A stretch of 64,000 nucleotides of DNA from Mesorhizobium sp. M3A.F.Ca.ET.080.04.2.1. GTDB taxonomy: Bacteria > Pseudomonadota > Alphaproteobacteria > Rhizobiales > Rhizobiaceae. The notes under the pieces were generated by a model. It saw only the letters and a list, made by a program, of their open reading frames with translations. It was not told the DNA's origin and did not search any database. Every line of letters starts with the position of its first letter. The stretch's first letter is position 1. A program made the position numbers and the translations under genes. The stretch covers positions 682,001-746,000 of the forward strand of contig NZ_CP034451.1 in assembly GCF_003952525.1 (NCBI RefSeq), written 5' to 3'. Below, piece after piece: positions 46,188 through 54,066 of the stretch.

Positions 46188-46960
46188 GGCTCGTCCTCAT
46201 ACAGCGCTTCGGCGAGAAAGGCAGCCGGATCGCTGCAGAAGTCGCGCATCATGCGAAAATGATCGGTGTCTCCAAAATCGGTCGGATCAAGGCCGAAGCG
46301 GGTGACGCGGAAGAGCCGCGCATTCGGACAGGCCATCAGCAACGGCGAGTGCGTGGCCATGATCACCTGTGCGGTGCCGGACTGCTCCATCCGTTGGAGC
46401 AGCTTGAGCAACTCGATCTGGCGCGTCGGTGAGAGCGCGCTTTCGGGCTCGTCGAGGATGTAGATGCCCTGCCGGCGGCAGCGCTCCTGGAAGAATCGGA
46501 TAAAGCCCTCGCCATGCGACCATGACAGGAAATCCGGAGGTGCCCCGCCAGAATCCAGCGCCGCCTGGTCGAGGTAGCGGGCGACGGAGTAGAAGGATTC
46601 GGCACGAAAGAACCAACCCGCGGTGACCTTCGGCAGCCAATGAGCCCGAAATGTATCGGCGAGTGCGGCGCCGCTCTTGTCGATGGCGGTGGAATGGTCG
46701 ACCGGCCTGTAGCCCTTGCCGCCGCCGGCTTCGTCGTAACCGGCCAAAGCACCAATCGCTTCCAGCAGCGTCGATTTACCGGTGCCGTTCTCGCCGACGA
46801 TGATAGTGATGGCGGTCGAGAATTCGAACTCGAACTCACGGCTCTGAAAGATTGGAAGATTCCAGGGGTATCGGTCCCAATCGGCCACCCGCGACGGCTC
46901 GAGCAGGATGCGTTTCAGATAGGGCGCTTTCAGCCGTGTCAGTTGCTTGCGGGCAGGCAC
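46184..46960 (-). CDS. AAA-family ATPase, ABC/SMC-like
   Basis: This 258-residue predicted ATPase has Walker A VGENGTGKSTLLEAI near residue 55 and an SWSHGEGFIRFF signature-like segment. Walker B is GIYILDEPESALSP, with H-loop IMATHSPLLM. The architecture matches stand-alone AAA_21/AAA_23-like ATPases. Such proteins are sometimes the ATPase half of defence or toxin systems, but no nuclease or partner is present here. Confidence 0.85.
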   Translation of the reverse strand: MPARKQLTRLKAPYLKRILLEPSRVADWDRYPWNLPIFQSREFEFEFSTAITIIVGENGTGKSTLLEAIGALAGYDEAGGGKGYRPVDHSTAIDKSGAALADTFRAHWLPKVTAGWFFRAESFYSVARYLDQAALDSGGAPPDFLSWSHGEGFIRFFQERCRRQGIYILDEPESALSPTRQIELLKLLQRMEQSGTAQVIMATHSPLLMACPNARLFRVTRFGLDPTDFGDTDHFRMMRDFCSDPAAFLAEALYEDEP

Positions 46961-47001
46961 GTCGAACCTTCAATGATGGGAAAGCGCTGCTATCGGGCCT
47001 G

Positions 47002-47823
47002 CTATTCATCGGTCCATTCTGGCTTGCGCTTGCCGATGAAGGCGCCGATGCCTTCCTCCGCGTCACGCGCCAGCATGTTCTCCACCATCACGCGGCCGGC
47101 GTAGGCATAGGCGTCGGACAGCCCCATTTCGGCCTGGGCGTAGAAGGTTTCCTTGCCAGTCTTGACCACCAAAGATGATTTTGAGGCAATGGTTTGCGCG
47201 TATTTGTTGACAATCTGATTCAGATATTCGCGCGGCACGATGCGGTTGACCAGGCCGAATTCCTTGGCGGTCGCGGCATCGATCGTCTCGCCGGTGAGCA
47301 GCATCTCCATCGCCTGCTTGCGCGAAACGTTGCGCGACAGTGCCACCATCGGCGTCGAGCAGAAAAGGCCGATGTTCACACCCGGCGTGCAGAAGGTCGC
47401 CTCATGCGAGGCAATGGCAAGGTCGCAGCTGGCGACAAGCTGCAGCCCGGCCGCCGTGGCAAGACCATCGACCTCGGCGATCACCGGCTTCGGATGACGA
47501 ACGATCGTCTGCATCAAACCCGCACAGGCGGCGAAGGTCTGTTCGAAGAAGGCGCGGCCGCGATCGGCGTCGGCGCGGTGCGCGGTCATTTCCTTGAGGT
47601 CGTGGCCGGCGCAGAAAACCTTGCCGGACGCCGCCAGTATGATGACCCGAACGGATTTGTCGGCCTTCACGCAATCGAATTCGGCTTGCAGCGCCGCCAT
47701 CGTCGCCAAGGACAGCGCATTGGCCGGCGGACTGGCAAGCGTGAGGCGCAATACGCCATTGTCCCGGCTGACAAGAACCGAACCATCGACGGCGGCCGGC
47801 TTCATGGCGACGATTTCAGCCAC
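47002..47823 (-). CDS. Crotonase-fold protein, ECHDC3-like, lacking hydratase glutamates
   Basis: This 273-residue enoyl-CoA hydratase/isomerase-fold protein has the oxyanion-hole segment VFCAGHDLKEM and the second block GLATAAGLQLVASCDLAIA. Gln replaces the first catalytic Glu. The second region PGVNIGLFCSTPMVALSR has Gly where the second Glu would be. This pattern matches ECHDC3-type proteins, so hydratase activity is unlikely. GTG at 47823 after GAGGG is the preferred start; TTG at 47829 and ATG at 47805 are alternatives. Confidence 0.85.
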   Translation of the reverse strand: MAEIVAMKPAAVDGSVLVSRDNGVLRLTLASPPANALSLATMAALQAEFDCVKADKSVRVIILAASGKVFCAGHDLKEMTAHRADADRGRAFFEQTFAACAGLMQTIVRHPKPVIAEVDGLATAAGLQLVASCDLAIASHEATFCTPGVNIGLFCSTPMVALSRNVSRKQAMEMLLTGETIDAATAKEFGLVNRIVPREYLNQIVNKYAQTIASKSSLVVKTGKETFYAQAEMGLSDAYAYAGRVMVENMLARDAEEGIGAFIGKRKPEWTDE

Positions 47824-47971
47824 TTTCAAACCCTCTTGATCAGCGCTCGCTGGGCATGGAGCAACAGAACTAGCACGCTGCCGATTGAAGAACAGCCGCG
47901 AGGCGTGTTTTCTCGCTCGACATCATTTGGTCCAGCCGCCCTGCCTTACAGCATCATATAGGACGCCGCCG

Positions 47972-48427
47972 ATGCCTGCCCAAACCAATCTGAAGCCGGT
48001 GCTCACCGCGACGGAGGTCAACCGGCTGATGGCAAGCGTCTATCCGCAGCTCAACGACCAGTTCTCCTTCTATGAGGCGCTGGAGGTTTTTCCCGGCGGC
48101 TGCACCGTGCGGCTCAATGCCGACGACCGGCATCTGCGTCCTGGCGGCACTGTGTCCGGTCCGTCCCTGTTCACGCTGGCGGACATCGGCGGCTATGTCT
48201 GTGTGCTATCTCATGCCGGTCCGGATGCGCTTTCGGTGACCACCAACCTCAACATCAATTTCATGCGTAAGGCAGAGGCCGGTCCGATCGACGGCCATTG
48301 CCGCATCCTCAAGCTCGGCAAGAGCCTGATGGTGTTCGATATTGACATGGTCGCCGGCCCGGACCGGCACACAGTGGCGCATGCCACAGGCACCTATTCG
48401 ATCCCGCCGAAGCGAGCGTCACCCTAG
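47972..48427 (+). CDS. PaaI-family (hotdog) thioesterase
   Basis: This 151-residue hotdog-fold enzyme hydrolyses acyl-CoA or aryl-CoA. The motif RPGGTVSGPSLFTLADIGGYV carries the Gly-rich turn and helix with the catalytic Asp. INFMRKAEAGPIDG then HATGTYSIPP complete the fold. The ATG at 47972 is used. It is divergent from the crotonase-fold gene. Confidence 0.88.
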   Translation: MPAQTNLKPVLTATEVNRLMASVYPQLNDQFSFYEALEVFPGGCTVRLNADDRHLRPGGTVSGPSLFTLADIGGYVCVLSHAGPDALSVTTNLNINFMRKAEAGPIDGHCRILKLGKSLMVFDIDMVAGPDRHTVAHATGTYSIPPKRASP

Positions 48428-48789
48428 GTTTGGGTATATTTCCAAAGGGATAGGCTATTCTCTTGGTTGCCAAGCCGGACACCCACTTTCGGGATCACCC
48501 TCCCGGAACGATAGATTAGATCTGGCAGGCGATTGACGCGGAATCCAGCTTGCGGTAAAATAATACCATAGAGATAACGAACTGTTTTTGCTTGATTTAA
48601 CGCAAGCGACAGAGTTTTCCGGCGCCTTGACGTACCCGGTACTCTCGCCTATAAGCCCCTCCGAAGCAGCGGCCCGCAACGGCCGCCGTTTTGTTATTGG
48701 CGGATGGCTCTAGCCGCTCCGTCAATCCAAGCAACAAGAAACGCCTTTCATGTCCTTGCGGATAGGAAGGTCAACCCGAGAGCAAAACC
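48428..48789. other. Intergenic region with the rplM promoter and leader
   Basis: This 362-bp stretch contains the strong promoter at 48627-48655 and a leader of about 128 nt. Part of the leader (GGCCCGCAACGGCCGCCG and a later TGGCGGATGGC) can form GC-rich hairpins, possibly for r-protein autoregulation. The thioesterase gene has no obvious terminator. A 74-codon leftward frame here looks non-coding. Confidence 0.6.
48627..48655 (+). promoter_or_regulatory. Strong sigma70 promoter of rplM-rpsI
   Basis: TTGACG (48627-48632), a 17-nt spacer and TATAAG (48650-48655) form a near-consensus promoter. It lies 135 nt upstream of the rplM start, which suits a highly expressed ribosomal operon. Confidence 0.85.
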
Positions 48790-49254
48790 ATGGCTACCTT
48801 TTCGCAGAAGCCTGCGGATGTGGTGAAGAAGTGGGTGCTGATCGACGCCGAAGGTCTCGTCGTCGGCCGCCTCGCCACTGTCATCGCCAACCATCTGCGC
48901 GGCAAGCACAAGCCCACCTTCACCCCCCATGTCGACGACGGCGACAACGTCATCGTGATCAACGCCGACAAGGTGGTGTTCACCGGCAAGAAGTACACCG
49001 ACAAGGTCTACTACTGGCACACGGGCCACCCCGGCGGCATCAAGGAGCGCACCGCGCGCCAGTTGCTCGAGGGCCGTTTCCCCGAGCGCGTCGTCGAGAA
49101 GGCCGTCGAGCGCATGATTCCGCGCGGCCCGCTTGGCCGCCGCCAGATGAAGAATCTTCGCGTCTATGCAGGCGCCGAGCATCCGCACACCGCCCAGCAG
49201 CCCGTCACGCTCGACGTGGCAAAGCTGAACTCCAAGAACAAGAGGGCCTCGTAA
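48790..49254 (+). CDS. rplM: 50S ribosomal protein L13
   Basis: This 154-residue early-assembly protein of the large subunit shows [52 protein letters not shown] and the terminal [14 protein letters not shown]. It is the first gene of the universal rplM-rpsI pair. Its TAA stop overlaps the rpsI ATG by one base. Confidence 0.98.
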   Translation: MATFSQKPADVVKKWVLIDAEGLVVGRLATVIANHLRGKHKPTFTPHVDDGDNVIVINADKVVFTGKKYTDKVYYWHTGHPGGIKERTARQLLEGRFPERVVEKAVERMIPRGPLGRRQMKNLRVYAGAEHPHTAQQPVTLDVAKLNSKNKRAS

Positions 49255-49730
49255 TGGCTGAGCTTTCCTCGCTCGCAGAACTCGGGACTGTCACGACCGC
49301 CGCGCAGCCGGCCGCGCCCGTTCATGTCCAGAAGCTCGACAAGTCGGGCCGCGCTTATGCCACCGGCAAGCGCAAGAACGCCATCGCGCGCGTCTGGGTG
49401 AAGCCGGGTTCCGGCAAGATCATCGTCAACGACAAGGAATTCGCGAGCTATTTCGCGCGTCCGGTGCTGCAGATGATCCTCAACCAACCGATCGTCGCAG
49501 CCAACCGCGCCGGCCAGTACGACATCGTCGCCACCGTCATCGGCGGCGGCCTCTCGGGCCAGGCGGGCGCAGTGCGTCACGGCATCTCCAAGGCGCTGAC
49601 GTACTACGAGCCGGCGCTGCGCTCCGTGCTCAAGAAGGGCGGATTCCTGACCCGCGACAGCCGCGTCGTCGAGCGCAAGAAGTACGGCAAGGCGAAAGCC
49701 CGCCGCAGCTTCCAGTTCTCGAAGCGCTAA
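49254..49730 (+). CDS. rpsI: 30S ribosomal protein S9
   Basis: This 158-residue small-subunit protein has a 30-residue alphaproteobacterial N-terminal extension. The core [20 protein letters not shown] follows, then [19 protein letters not shown]. The tail [18 protein letters not shown] reaches the P-site tRNA. It starts at the TAATG overlap with rplM. Confidence 0.98.
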   Translation: MAELSSLAELGTVTTAAQPAAPVHVQKLDKSGRAYATGKRKNAIARVWVKPGSGKIIVNDKEFASYFARPVLQMILNQPIVAANRAGQYDIVATVIGGGLSGQAGAVRHGISKALTYYEPALRSVLKKGGFLTRDSRVVERKKYGKAKARRSFQFSKR

Positions 49731-49754
49731 GCGTTTTGGATGCAAGTTTCTCGA

Positions 49755-49780
49755 AGGCCGCCTCCGGGCGGCCTTTTTGT
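49755..49780 (+). terminator. Terminator of rplM-rpsI
   Basis: AGGCCGCC pairs with GGCGGCCT around TCCG, followed by a run of T, 24 nt after the rpsI stop. Confidence 0.92.
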
Positions 49781-49789
49781 TTGGCGCAG

Positions 49790-50698
49790 TTATTGGCCGC
49801 GTCCGGCCGGTGACTTGATGTAGTCGATGAATGCTCGCAGCGGTGCAGGCACCAGACGCCGGCCGGGATAATACAGGAAGGGCCCCGGGAAGCTCTGCCA
49901 CCAAGGCTTCAACACAGGTTCGAGCGCGCCGCTCTCGAAATGCGGGCGCACCCAATCCTCGAAGAGCCACAGAATGCCAACGCCGGCGATCGCTGAATCG
50001 ACCGCGAGATCGACACCGCCACCGATACCAACGACCAACGGTCCCGTAGGATTCACCCGTACCACTTCGCCGTCCCGCTCAAATTCCCAAGGCGTCATTG
50101 CCCCGCTGGGAAAGCGGCCGCGCAAACAGGCATGGCTGAGCAGATCGCGCGGATGCTGTGGCCGGCCATGCCGTTCGAGATAGGCCGGCGCCGCGGAGGT
50201 GGTGAAGCGCTGCACGCGCGGGCCGATCGGAACCGCGATCATGTCCTGCTCCAACCGCTCGTCATAGCGGATGCCGGCATCGCAACCGGCTGCCAGCAGA
50301 TCGACAAAACTCTCCTCGGCGATCACCTCCAGGCGAATGGCAGGATTGGCAGCCAGAAAGCCCGGTACGATCTTGGGCAGGACCAGCCGTGAGGCGCTTA
50401 TCGGCACATTGAGGCGCAAGGTCCCGGCGGGCCGATCGCGAAAACCGTTGACGACATCGAGCGCTGCCTCGACCTCACCCAGCGCGGGGCCGAGCCGTGC
50501 CAGCAGACTCGATCCGGCATCGGTGAGGGCCACGCTGCGGGTGGTGCGGTTGAATAGTCTGACGCCTAGTTGCGTTTCCAGTCGCCGGATCGCTTCGCTC
50601 AGCGCCGAAGCACTGCTTGCCGTTGTGCGTGCTCCCTCGCGAAAGCCACCGGCGCGGGCCACCGCCAGAAATGCCTGGAGATCATTGAAGTCGGCCAT
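49790..50698 (-). CDS. LysR-family transcriptional regulator
   Basis: This 302-residue regulator has an N-terminal winged helix-turn-helix (residues 1-60; LQAFLAVARAGGFREGAR, SASALSEAIRRLETQLGVRLFNRTTRSVALT). A C-terminal effector-binding domain follows, starting at RLNVPISASRLVLPKIVPGF. The ATG at 50698 (MADFNDL) is the natural LysR start. It is divergent from an aldo/keto reductase gene, its likely target. Confidence 0.92.
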   Translation of the reverse strand: MADFNDLQAFLAVARAGGFREGARTTASSASALSEAIRRLETQLGVRLFNRTTRSVALTDAGSSLLARLGPALGEVEAALDVVNGFRDRPAGTLRLNVPISASRLVLPKIVPGFLAANPAIRLEVIAEESFVDLLAAGCDAGIRYDERLEQDMIAVPIGPRVQRFTTSAAPAYLERHGRPQHPRDLLSHACLRGRFPSGAMTPWEFERDGEVVRVNPTGPLVVGIGGGVDLAVDSAIAGVGILWLFEDWVRPHFESGALEPVLKPWWQSFPGPFLYYPGRRLVPAPLRAFIDYIKSPAGRGQ

Positions 50699-50718
50699 TG
50701 TTCGACATTCCGCACAAG

Positions 50719-50749
50719 CTGTCTCGATTATAGGCAATTATCGAAACAG
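50719..50749. promoter_or_regulatory. Candidate LysR operator
   Basis: CTGTCTCGAT and ATCGAAACAG are inverted arms (9 of 10 match) separated by 11 nt. They lie midway between the divergent LysR and reductase genes. This is the usual position and geometry of a LysR activation site. Confidence 0.6.
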
Positions 50750-50793
50750 CGAACATGCCTTATTTCCCTATTCGAGCGACAAGGAGAAGCAGC

Positions 50794-51666
50794 ATGTCCA
50801 GCATCGACAAATCGGGTACTTACAAGCTTGGTGACCGCCCAGTCCGCAGACTCGGCTATGGAGCGATGCAGCTTGCAGGCAAAGGGGTGTTCGGCCCACC
50901 GTTGAACCATGACGCAGCCGTCGCCGTGCTACGCGAGGCGGTGGCATGCGGGGTGAATCATATCGATACGAGCGACTATTACGGTCCGCATTTCACCAAT
51001 CGGCTGATCCGCGAAGCGCTGGCGCCCTACCCCGACGAGCTCACTATCGTCACCAAGATCGGCGCCCGCCGCGGCAACGACGCGTCCTGGCTGCCGGCCT
51101 ATTCACCGGAGGAACTTACCCGGGCCGTGCACGACAACCTCAGCAATCTCGGACGCGACATGCTCGACGTGGTCAATTTGCGCATCATGTTCGGCATCCA
51201 CGGCCCCGCCGAGGGTTCGATCGAGGCGCCGCTGACGGTGCTGGCCGAACTGCAGCGCAAGGGTCTGGTGCACCATATCGGCTTGAGCAACGTCACCCGC
51301 GCACAGATCGCGGAGGGCCGCAGGATCTGCGAGATCGTCTGCGTGCAGAACCAGTACAACCTGGCGCATCGGAACGACGACGTGCTGATCGACGAGCTTG
51401 CCCGTGAAGGCATCGCCTATGTGCCGTTCTTCCCGCTCGGCGGCTTCAACCCATTGCAGTCCTCGACACTGTCCAGTGTCGCGGGGCGGCTCGGCGCCAC
51501 ACCCATGCAGGTGGCGCTTGCCTGGCTGCTGCGGCGCGCGCCGAACATCCTGCTGATCCCAGGTACGTCATCGGTCGCGCATCTACGGGAGAACCTGGCG
51601 GCGGCGGAGCTCGAATTGACGGACGAGGTGTTGAGCGAGTTGGACGGAGTCGCCAAAGCAGCGTGA
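50794..51666 (+). CDS. Aldo/keto reductase
   Basis: This 290-residue NADPH-dependent TIM-barrel reductase has the Asp/Tyr pair in HIDTSDYYGP and the Lys in IVTKIGARRG. GLSNVT, QNQYNL and the cofactor loop IPGTSSVAHLREN are present. The catalytic His position (usually in a segment such as LxxLHxP) reads DVVNLRIM, so Arg replaces His. The ATG at 50794 follows AAGGAGA. It is divergent from the LysR gene. The IS481-type element is inserted right after its stop, leaving it intact. Confidence 0.9.
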   Translation: MSSIDKSGTYKLGDRPVRRLGYGAMQLAGKGVFGPPLNHDAAVAVLREAVACGVNHIDTSDYYGPHFTNRLIREALAPYPDELTIVTKIGARRGNDASWLPAYSPEELTRAVHDNLSNLGRDMLDVVNLRIMFGIHGPAEGSIEAPLTVLAELQRKGLVHHIGLSNVTRAQIAEGRRICEIVCVQNQYNLAHRNDDVLIDELAREGIAYVPFFPLGGFNPLQSSTLSSVAGRLGATPMQVALAWLLRRAPNILLIPGTSSVAHLRENLAAAELELTDEVLSELDGVAKAA

Positions 51667-51671
51667 CTAGC

Positions 51672-52706
51672 TGTGAGCTTTCGGGAGGTTGTCCATTCGG
51701 ACCGGACCGAGGAGACTGGAGTTACCACGCTTCAGCATCCATCGGAGGATCCGAATGAACATCCATAAGAATGCCCGTCTCACACCGCTGCGTCGAGAGG
51801 AGATGGCGCTGTCGGTGATAGAAGGCGCTTTCTCCAAAGCCCATGCGGCGCGTGTCTACGGCGTGTCGGCCAAGATCGTGGCGCGCTGGGTCGAGCGCTA
51901 CAAGTCCGAAGGGCGGGCCGGCATGATCGACCGTTCCTCGCGGCCCGCCCATATGCCGCAGGCCACCGCTGCGTTGATCGCCGAGCGCATCATGGCGCTG
52001 CGGCGGCAACGTTGGACCGGCAAGCACATCGCCCATGAGGTCGGCGTCTCGCCCGCCACCGTTAGCCGGGTTCTCAAGCGTGCCGGACTGTCGCGGTTGC
52101 GGGATATCGAACCGGCCGAGCCGATCCGACGCTACGAGCGCGAGCATCCTGGCGAGATGATCCATATCGATATCAAGAAGCTCGGTCGTTTCGAGCGCAT
52201 CGGTCATCGCATTACCGGCAAGCGCACCGGCAATGCCAGCTCGCGCGGCAGCAGTTGGGAGTTCGTCCATGTCTGCATCGACGACGCCTCCCGCATCGCC
52301 TTCTCGCAGATCCTGCCCGACGAGAAAAAAGAAAGCGCCATCGCCTTCCTCAAGGCGGCGGTGGCCTACTACGCCAGCCTCGGCGTCACGATAGCCCGCG
52401 TCATGACCGACAACGGCTCCTGCTACAGATCAAAGGCCTTCGCCAAGGCCTGCCGCGATCTCGGCCTCAAGCACGTCAGGACAAGACCCTATACACCCAA
52501 GACCAATGGCAAGGCCGAGCGCTTCATCCAGACAGCACTGCGCGAATGGGCTTATGCCATCGCTTATCCGACTTCAGATCACCGCGCCGCAGAGTTGCCG
52601 GTCTGGCTGCACAGATACAATTGGCACCGTCCCCACGGGAGCCTAAAGTCCAAAACACCTATCAGTCGCCTCGCTCTAACCGAGGACAACCTGTTGAGGC
52701 TCCACA
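51672..52706 (+). mobile_element. IS481-family insertion sequence with 6-bp target duplication
   Basis: The 1035-bp element is flanked by direct repeats ACTAGC at 51666-51671 and 52707-52712. This fits the NCTAGN target and 6-bp duplication known for IS481. The terminal inverted repeats (51672-51694 and 52684-52706) both begin TGTG and share AGGTTGTCC; 15 of 23 positions match. The perfect duplication and complete transposase suggest a recent, possibly active insertion. Confidence 0.9.
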
Positions 52707-52711
52707 ACTAG
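51755..52711 (+). CDS. IS481-family transposase
   Basis: This 318-residue DDE transposase has N-terminal helix-turn-helix segments (HAARVYGVSAKIVARWV, GVSPATVSRVLKRAGL). The rve-type catalytic core has Asp in MIHIDIKKLG, Asp in RVMTDNGSCYRS and Glu in TNGKAERFIQT. The WHRPHGSL box closes it. The ATG at 51755 follows GGAGG. The stop TAG (52709-52711) is not in the element but in the duplicated target CTAG, so each insertion provides its own stop. Confidence 0.93.
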   Translation: MNIHKNARLTPLRREEMALSVIEGAFSKAHAARVYGVSAKIVARWVERYKSEGRAGMIDRSSRPAHMPQATAALIAERIMALRRQRWTGKHIAHEVGVSPATVSRVLKRAGLSRLRDIEPAEPIRRYEREHPGEMIHIDIKKLGRFERIGHRITGKRTGNASSRGSSWEFVHVCIDDASRIAFSQILPDEKKESAIAFLKAAVAYYASLGVTIARVMTDNGSCYRSKAFAKACRDLGLKHVRTRPYTPKTNGKAERFIQTALREWAYAIAYPTSDHRAAELPVWLHRYNWHRPHGSLKSKTPISRLALTEDNLLRLHN

Positions 52712-52713
52712 CT

Positions 52714-52891
52714 AATCTCTCCTCTTGTGGGGGAGATGACTGGCAGGCCAGAGGGGGGCGCGAAGGAACGCCAACACGAAGGCCCGAGGTGAGCGAAATG
52801 CCCCGAAATGCAAGCAGCGATTGACCGGACAGGCCGGCGGGACAGCGCCCCCCTCTGCCCGGCCGGGCATCTCCCCCACGAGGGGGGAGAT
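52714..52891. repeat. Long inverted repeat of a dispersed GC-rich element
   Basis: Arms at 52714-52761 and 52845-52891 are inverted copies: AATCTCTCC-CTTGTGGGGGAGATG and AGAGGGGGGCGC against GCGCCCCCCTCT and CATCTCCCCCACGAGG. The arms enclose about 83 bp. It looks like a palindromic element common in Mesorhizobium-type genomes. The IS inserted 1 bp from its left edge. Confidence 0.7.
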
Positions 52892-52912
52892 CGGCGGTGT
52901 CCGCGCCGTGCT

Positions 52913-53971
52913 CTAATTAATACTGGCGGTACGCGCCGGCTCAGCCGGTTTCACGTCCGTCGAATAAGGCACCCGATAACCGTTGGCTGTGAGCCAGTCG
53001 ATGGCCGCTTTCGGCTCGTCGGTCTGGATGATGGTGGCGCCGCGGTCGGCCCAGAAGCCCCAGCTTTCGCGTGGCATGCCGGCGGCGACCGCGAGTTCAT
53101 CGCCGCGGCCGCCGGCGAGATAGCCGCCCGGCTTGTTGACGATGGCGTAAGTGTCGGCCCAGAGGTGCCAATCACCCCTCACCGCTTCCGCGCGCATGCG
53201 GGTGCTGAACAGCGGGCCGCCGGTCGCGGTCAGCATCTCGGCACCGTTGCGCCAGTTGATCAGCTCGACCGCCCGGGGGGAGAACGCCCGGCCTACTTCG
53301 TGCGCGAAACCCGCGTCATGCACGGCATCATCAGCAAGAATCGGCATGAACTGGAAGCCGCCGCCAGCCTCGGCAAGTGCTGTGTGGGCCGCGTCGATGC
53401 GCTGGCGGCTCCAAAGGTTCTCCTTGACGATTACCTGATCGGTCATGCCGAGATCCCGGGCAACCGCGATCATGCCGGGCAGATCCTTCACCTCCAGCTT
53501 GTTATCGAGGTTGATCAGGATCCGGTCCCTGGTCGCCGTCAGCATTTCACGCAGCGTCGACACCGTCTCATTGGTCACGGCATCGGTGCCTTCGACCACC
53601 AGCCGGCATTTTTTCAGTTCGGCAAGCGTGTAGTTCACCACCTCGCCCTTGCAGGTGGTGGTGCGGTCGAGCCAGCTGTCATGCATGATGACGAACTCGC
53701 CGTCCTTCGAGCGCCTGACGTCGACCTCGACGATCTCTGCGCCTACCTCGATCGAACCTTCGACCGCGGCGAGCGAATTCTCGGCATAGAGCGTTTTGCC
53801 GGCCTGCATGCTGCCGGCGCGGTGGGCTGCGATCATGACATGGTCGCGCCATTGGTTGGCATGCCCGAAGCGATCGAGGATTTGGGCAGTGCGTGTCTCG
53901 CCGGCTAAAGCCTGGCCGCAGACGGCAGCAAGCGTGGCAGACAAAATGAGGCTCAGCCAGAGGGTTCGCAT
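52913..53971 (-). CDS. Glycerophosphodiester phosphodiesterase family protein
   Basis: This 352-residue secreted protein has a signal (LSLILSATLAAVCGQALA, cleavage near 23) and the GDPD fold. The first catalytic His is in MIAAHRAGSM (the usual HRG is HRA), then ENSLAAVEGSIEVGAEIVEVDVR, and the second His in FVIMHDSWLDRTT. It would cleave glycerophosphodiesters to glycerol-3-phosphate and an alcohol in the periplasm; the HRA change may alter specificity. It is a single gene, preceded on its far side by the acyltransferase gene. Confidence 0.9.
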   Translation of the reverse strand: MRTLWLSLILSATLAAVCGQALAGETRTAQILDRFGHANQWRDHVMIAAHRAGSMQAGKTLYAENSLAAVEGSIEVGAEIVEVDVRRSKDGEFVIMHDSWLDRTTTCKGEVVNYTLAELKKCRLVVEGTDAVTNETVSTLREMLTATRDRILINLDNKLEVKDLPGMIAVARDLGMTDQVIVKENLWSRQRIDAAHTALAEAGGGFQFMPILADDAVHDAGFAHEVGRAFSPRAVELINWRNGAEMLTATGGPLFSTRMRAEAVRGDWHLWADTYAIVNKPGGYLAGGRGDELAVAAGMPRESWGFWADRGATIIQTDEPKAAIDWLTANGYRVPYSTDVKPAEPARTASIN

Positions 53972-54066
53972 CGGGGAATCGCTCCGTTCCGGGTCGGCAC
54001 CCGGTTAGGCGATGCCCATGACAGGCCGGTGAACGAAGCCGGCTAGCTGTTCAAGCGGAAGGCCTC

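Noticed and set aside
46184..46960. AAA ATPase as part of an anti-phage system
   Set aside because: There is no nuclease, TOPRIM or toxin partner beside it. Its neighbours are metabolic genes.
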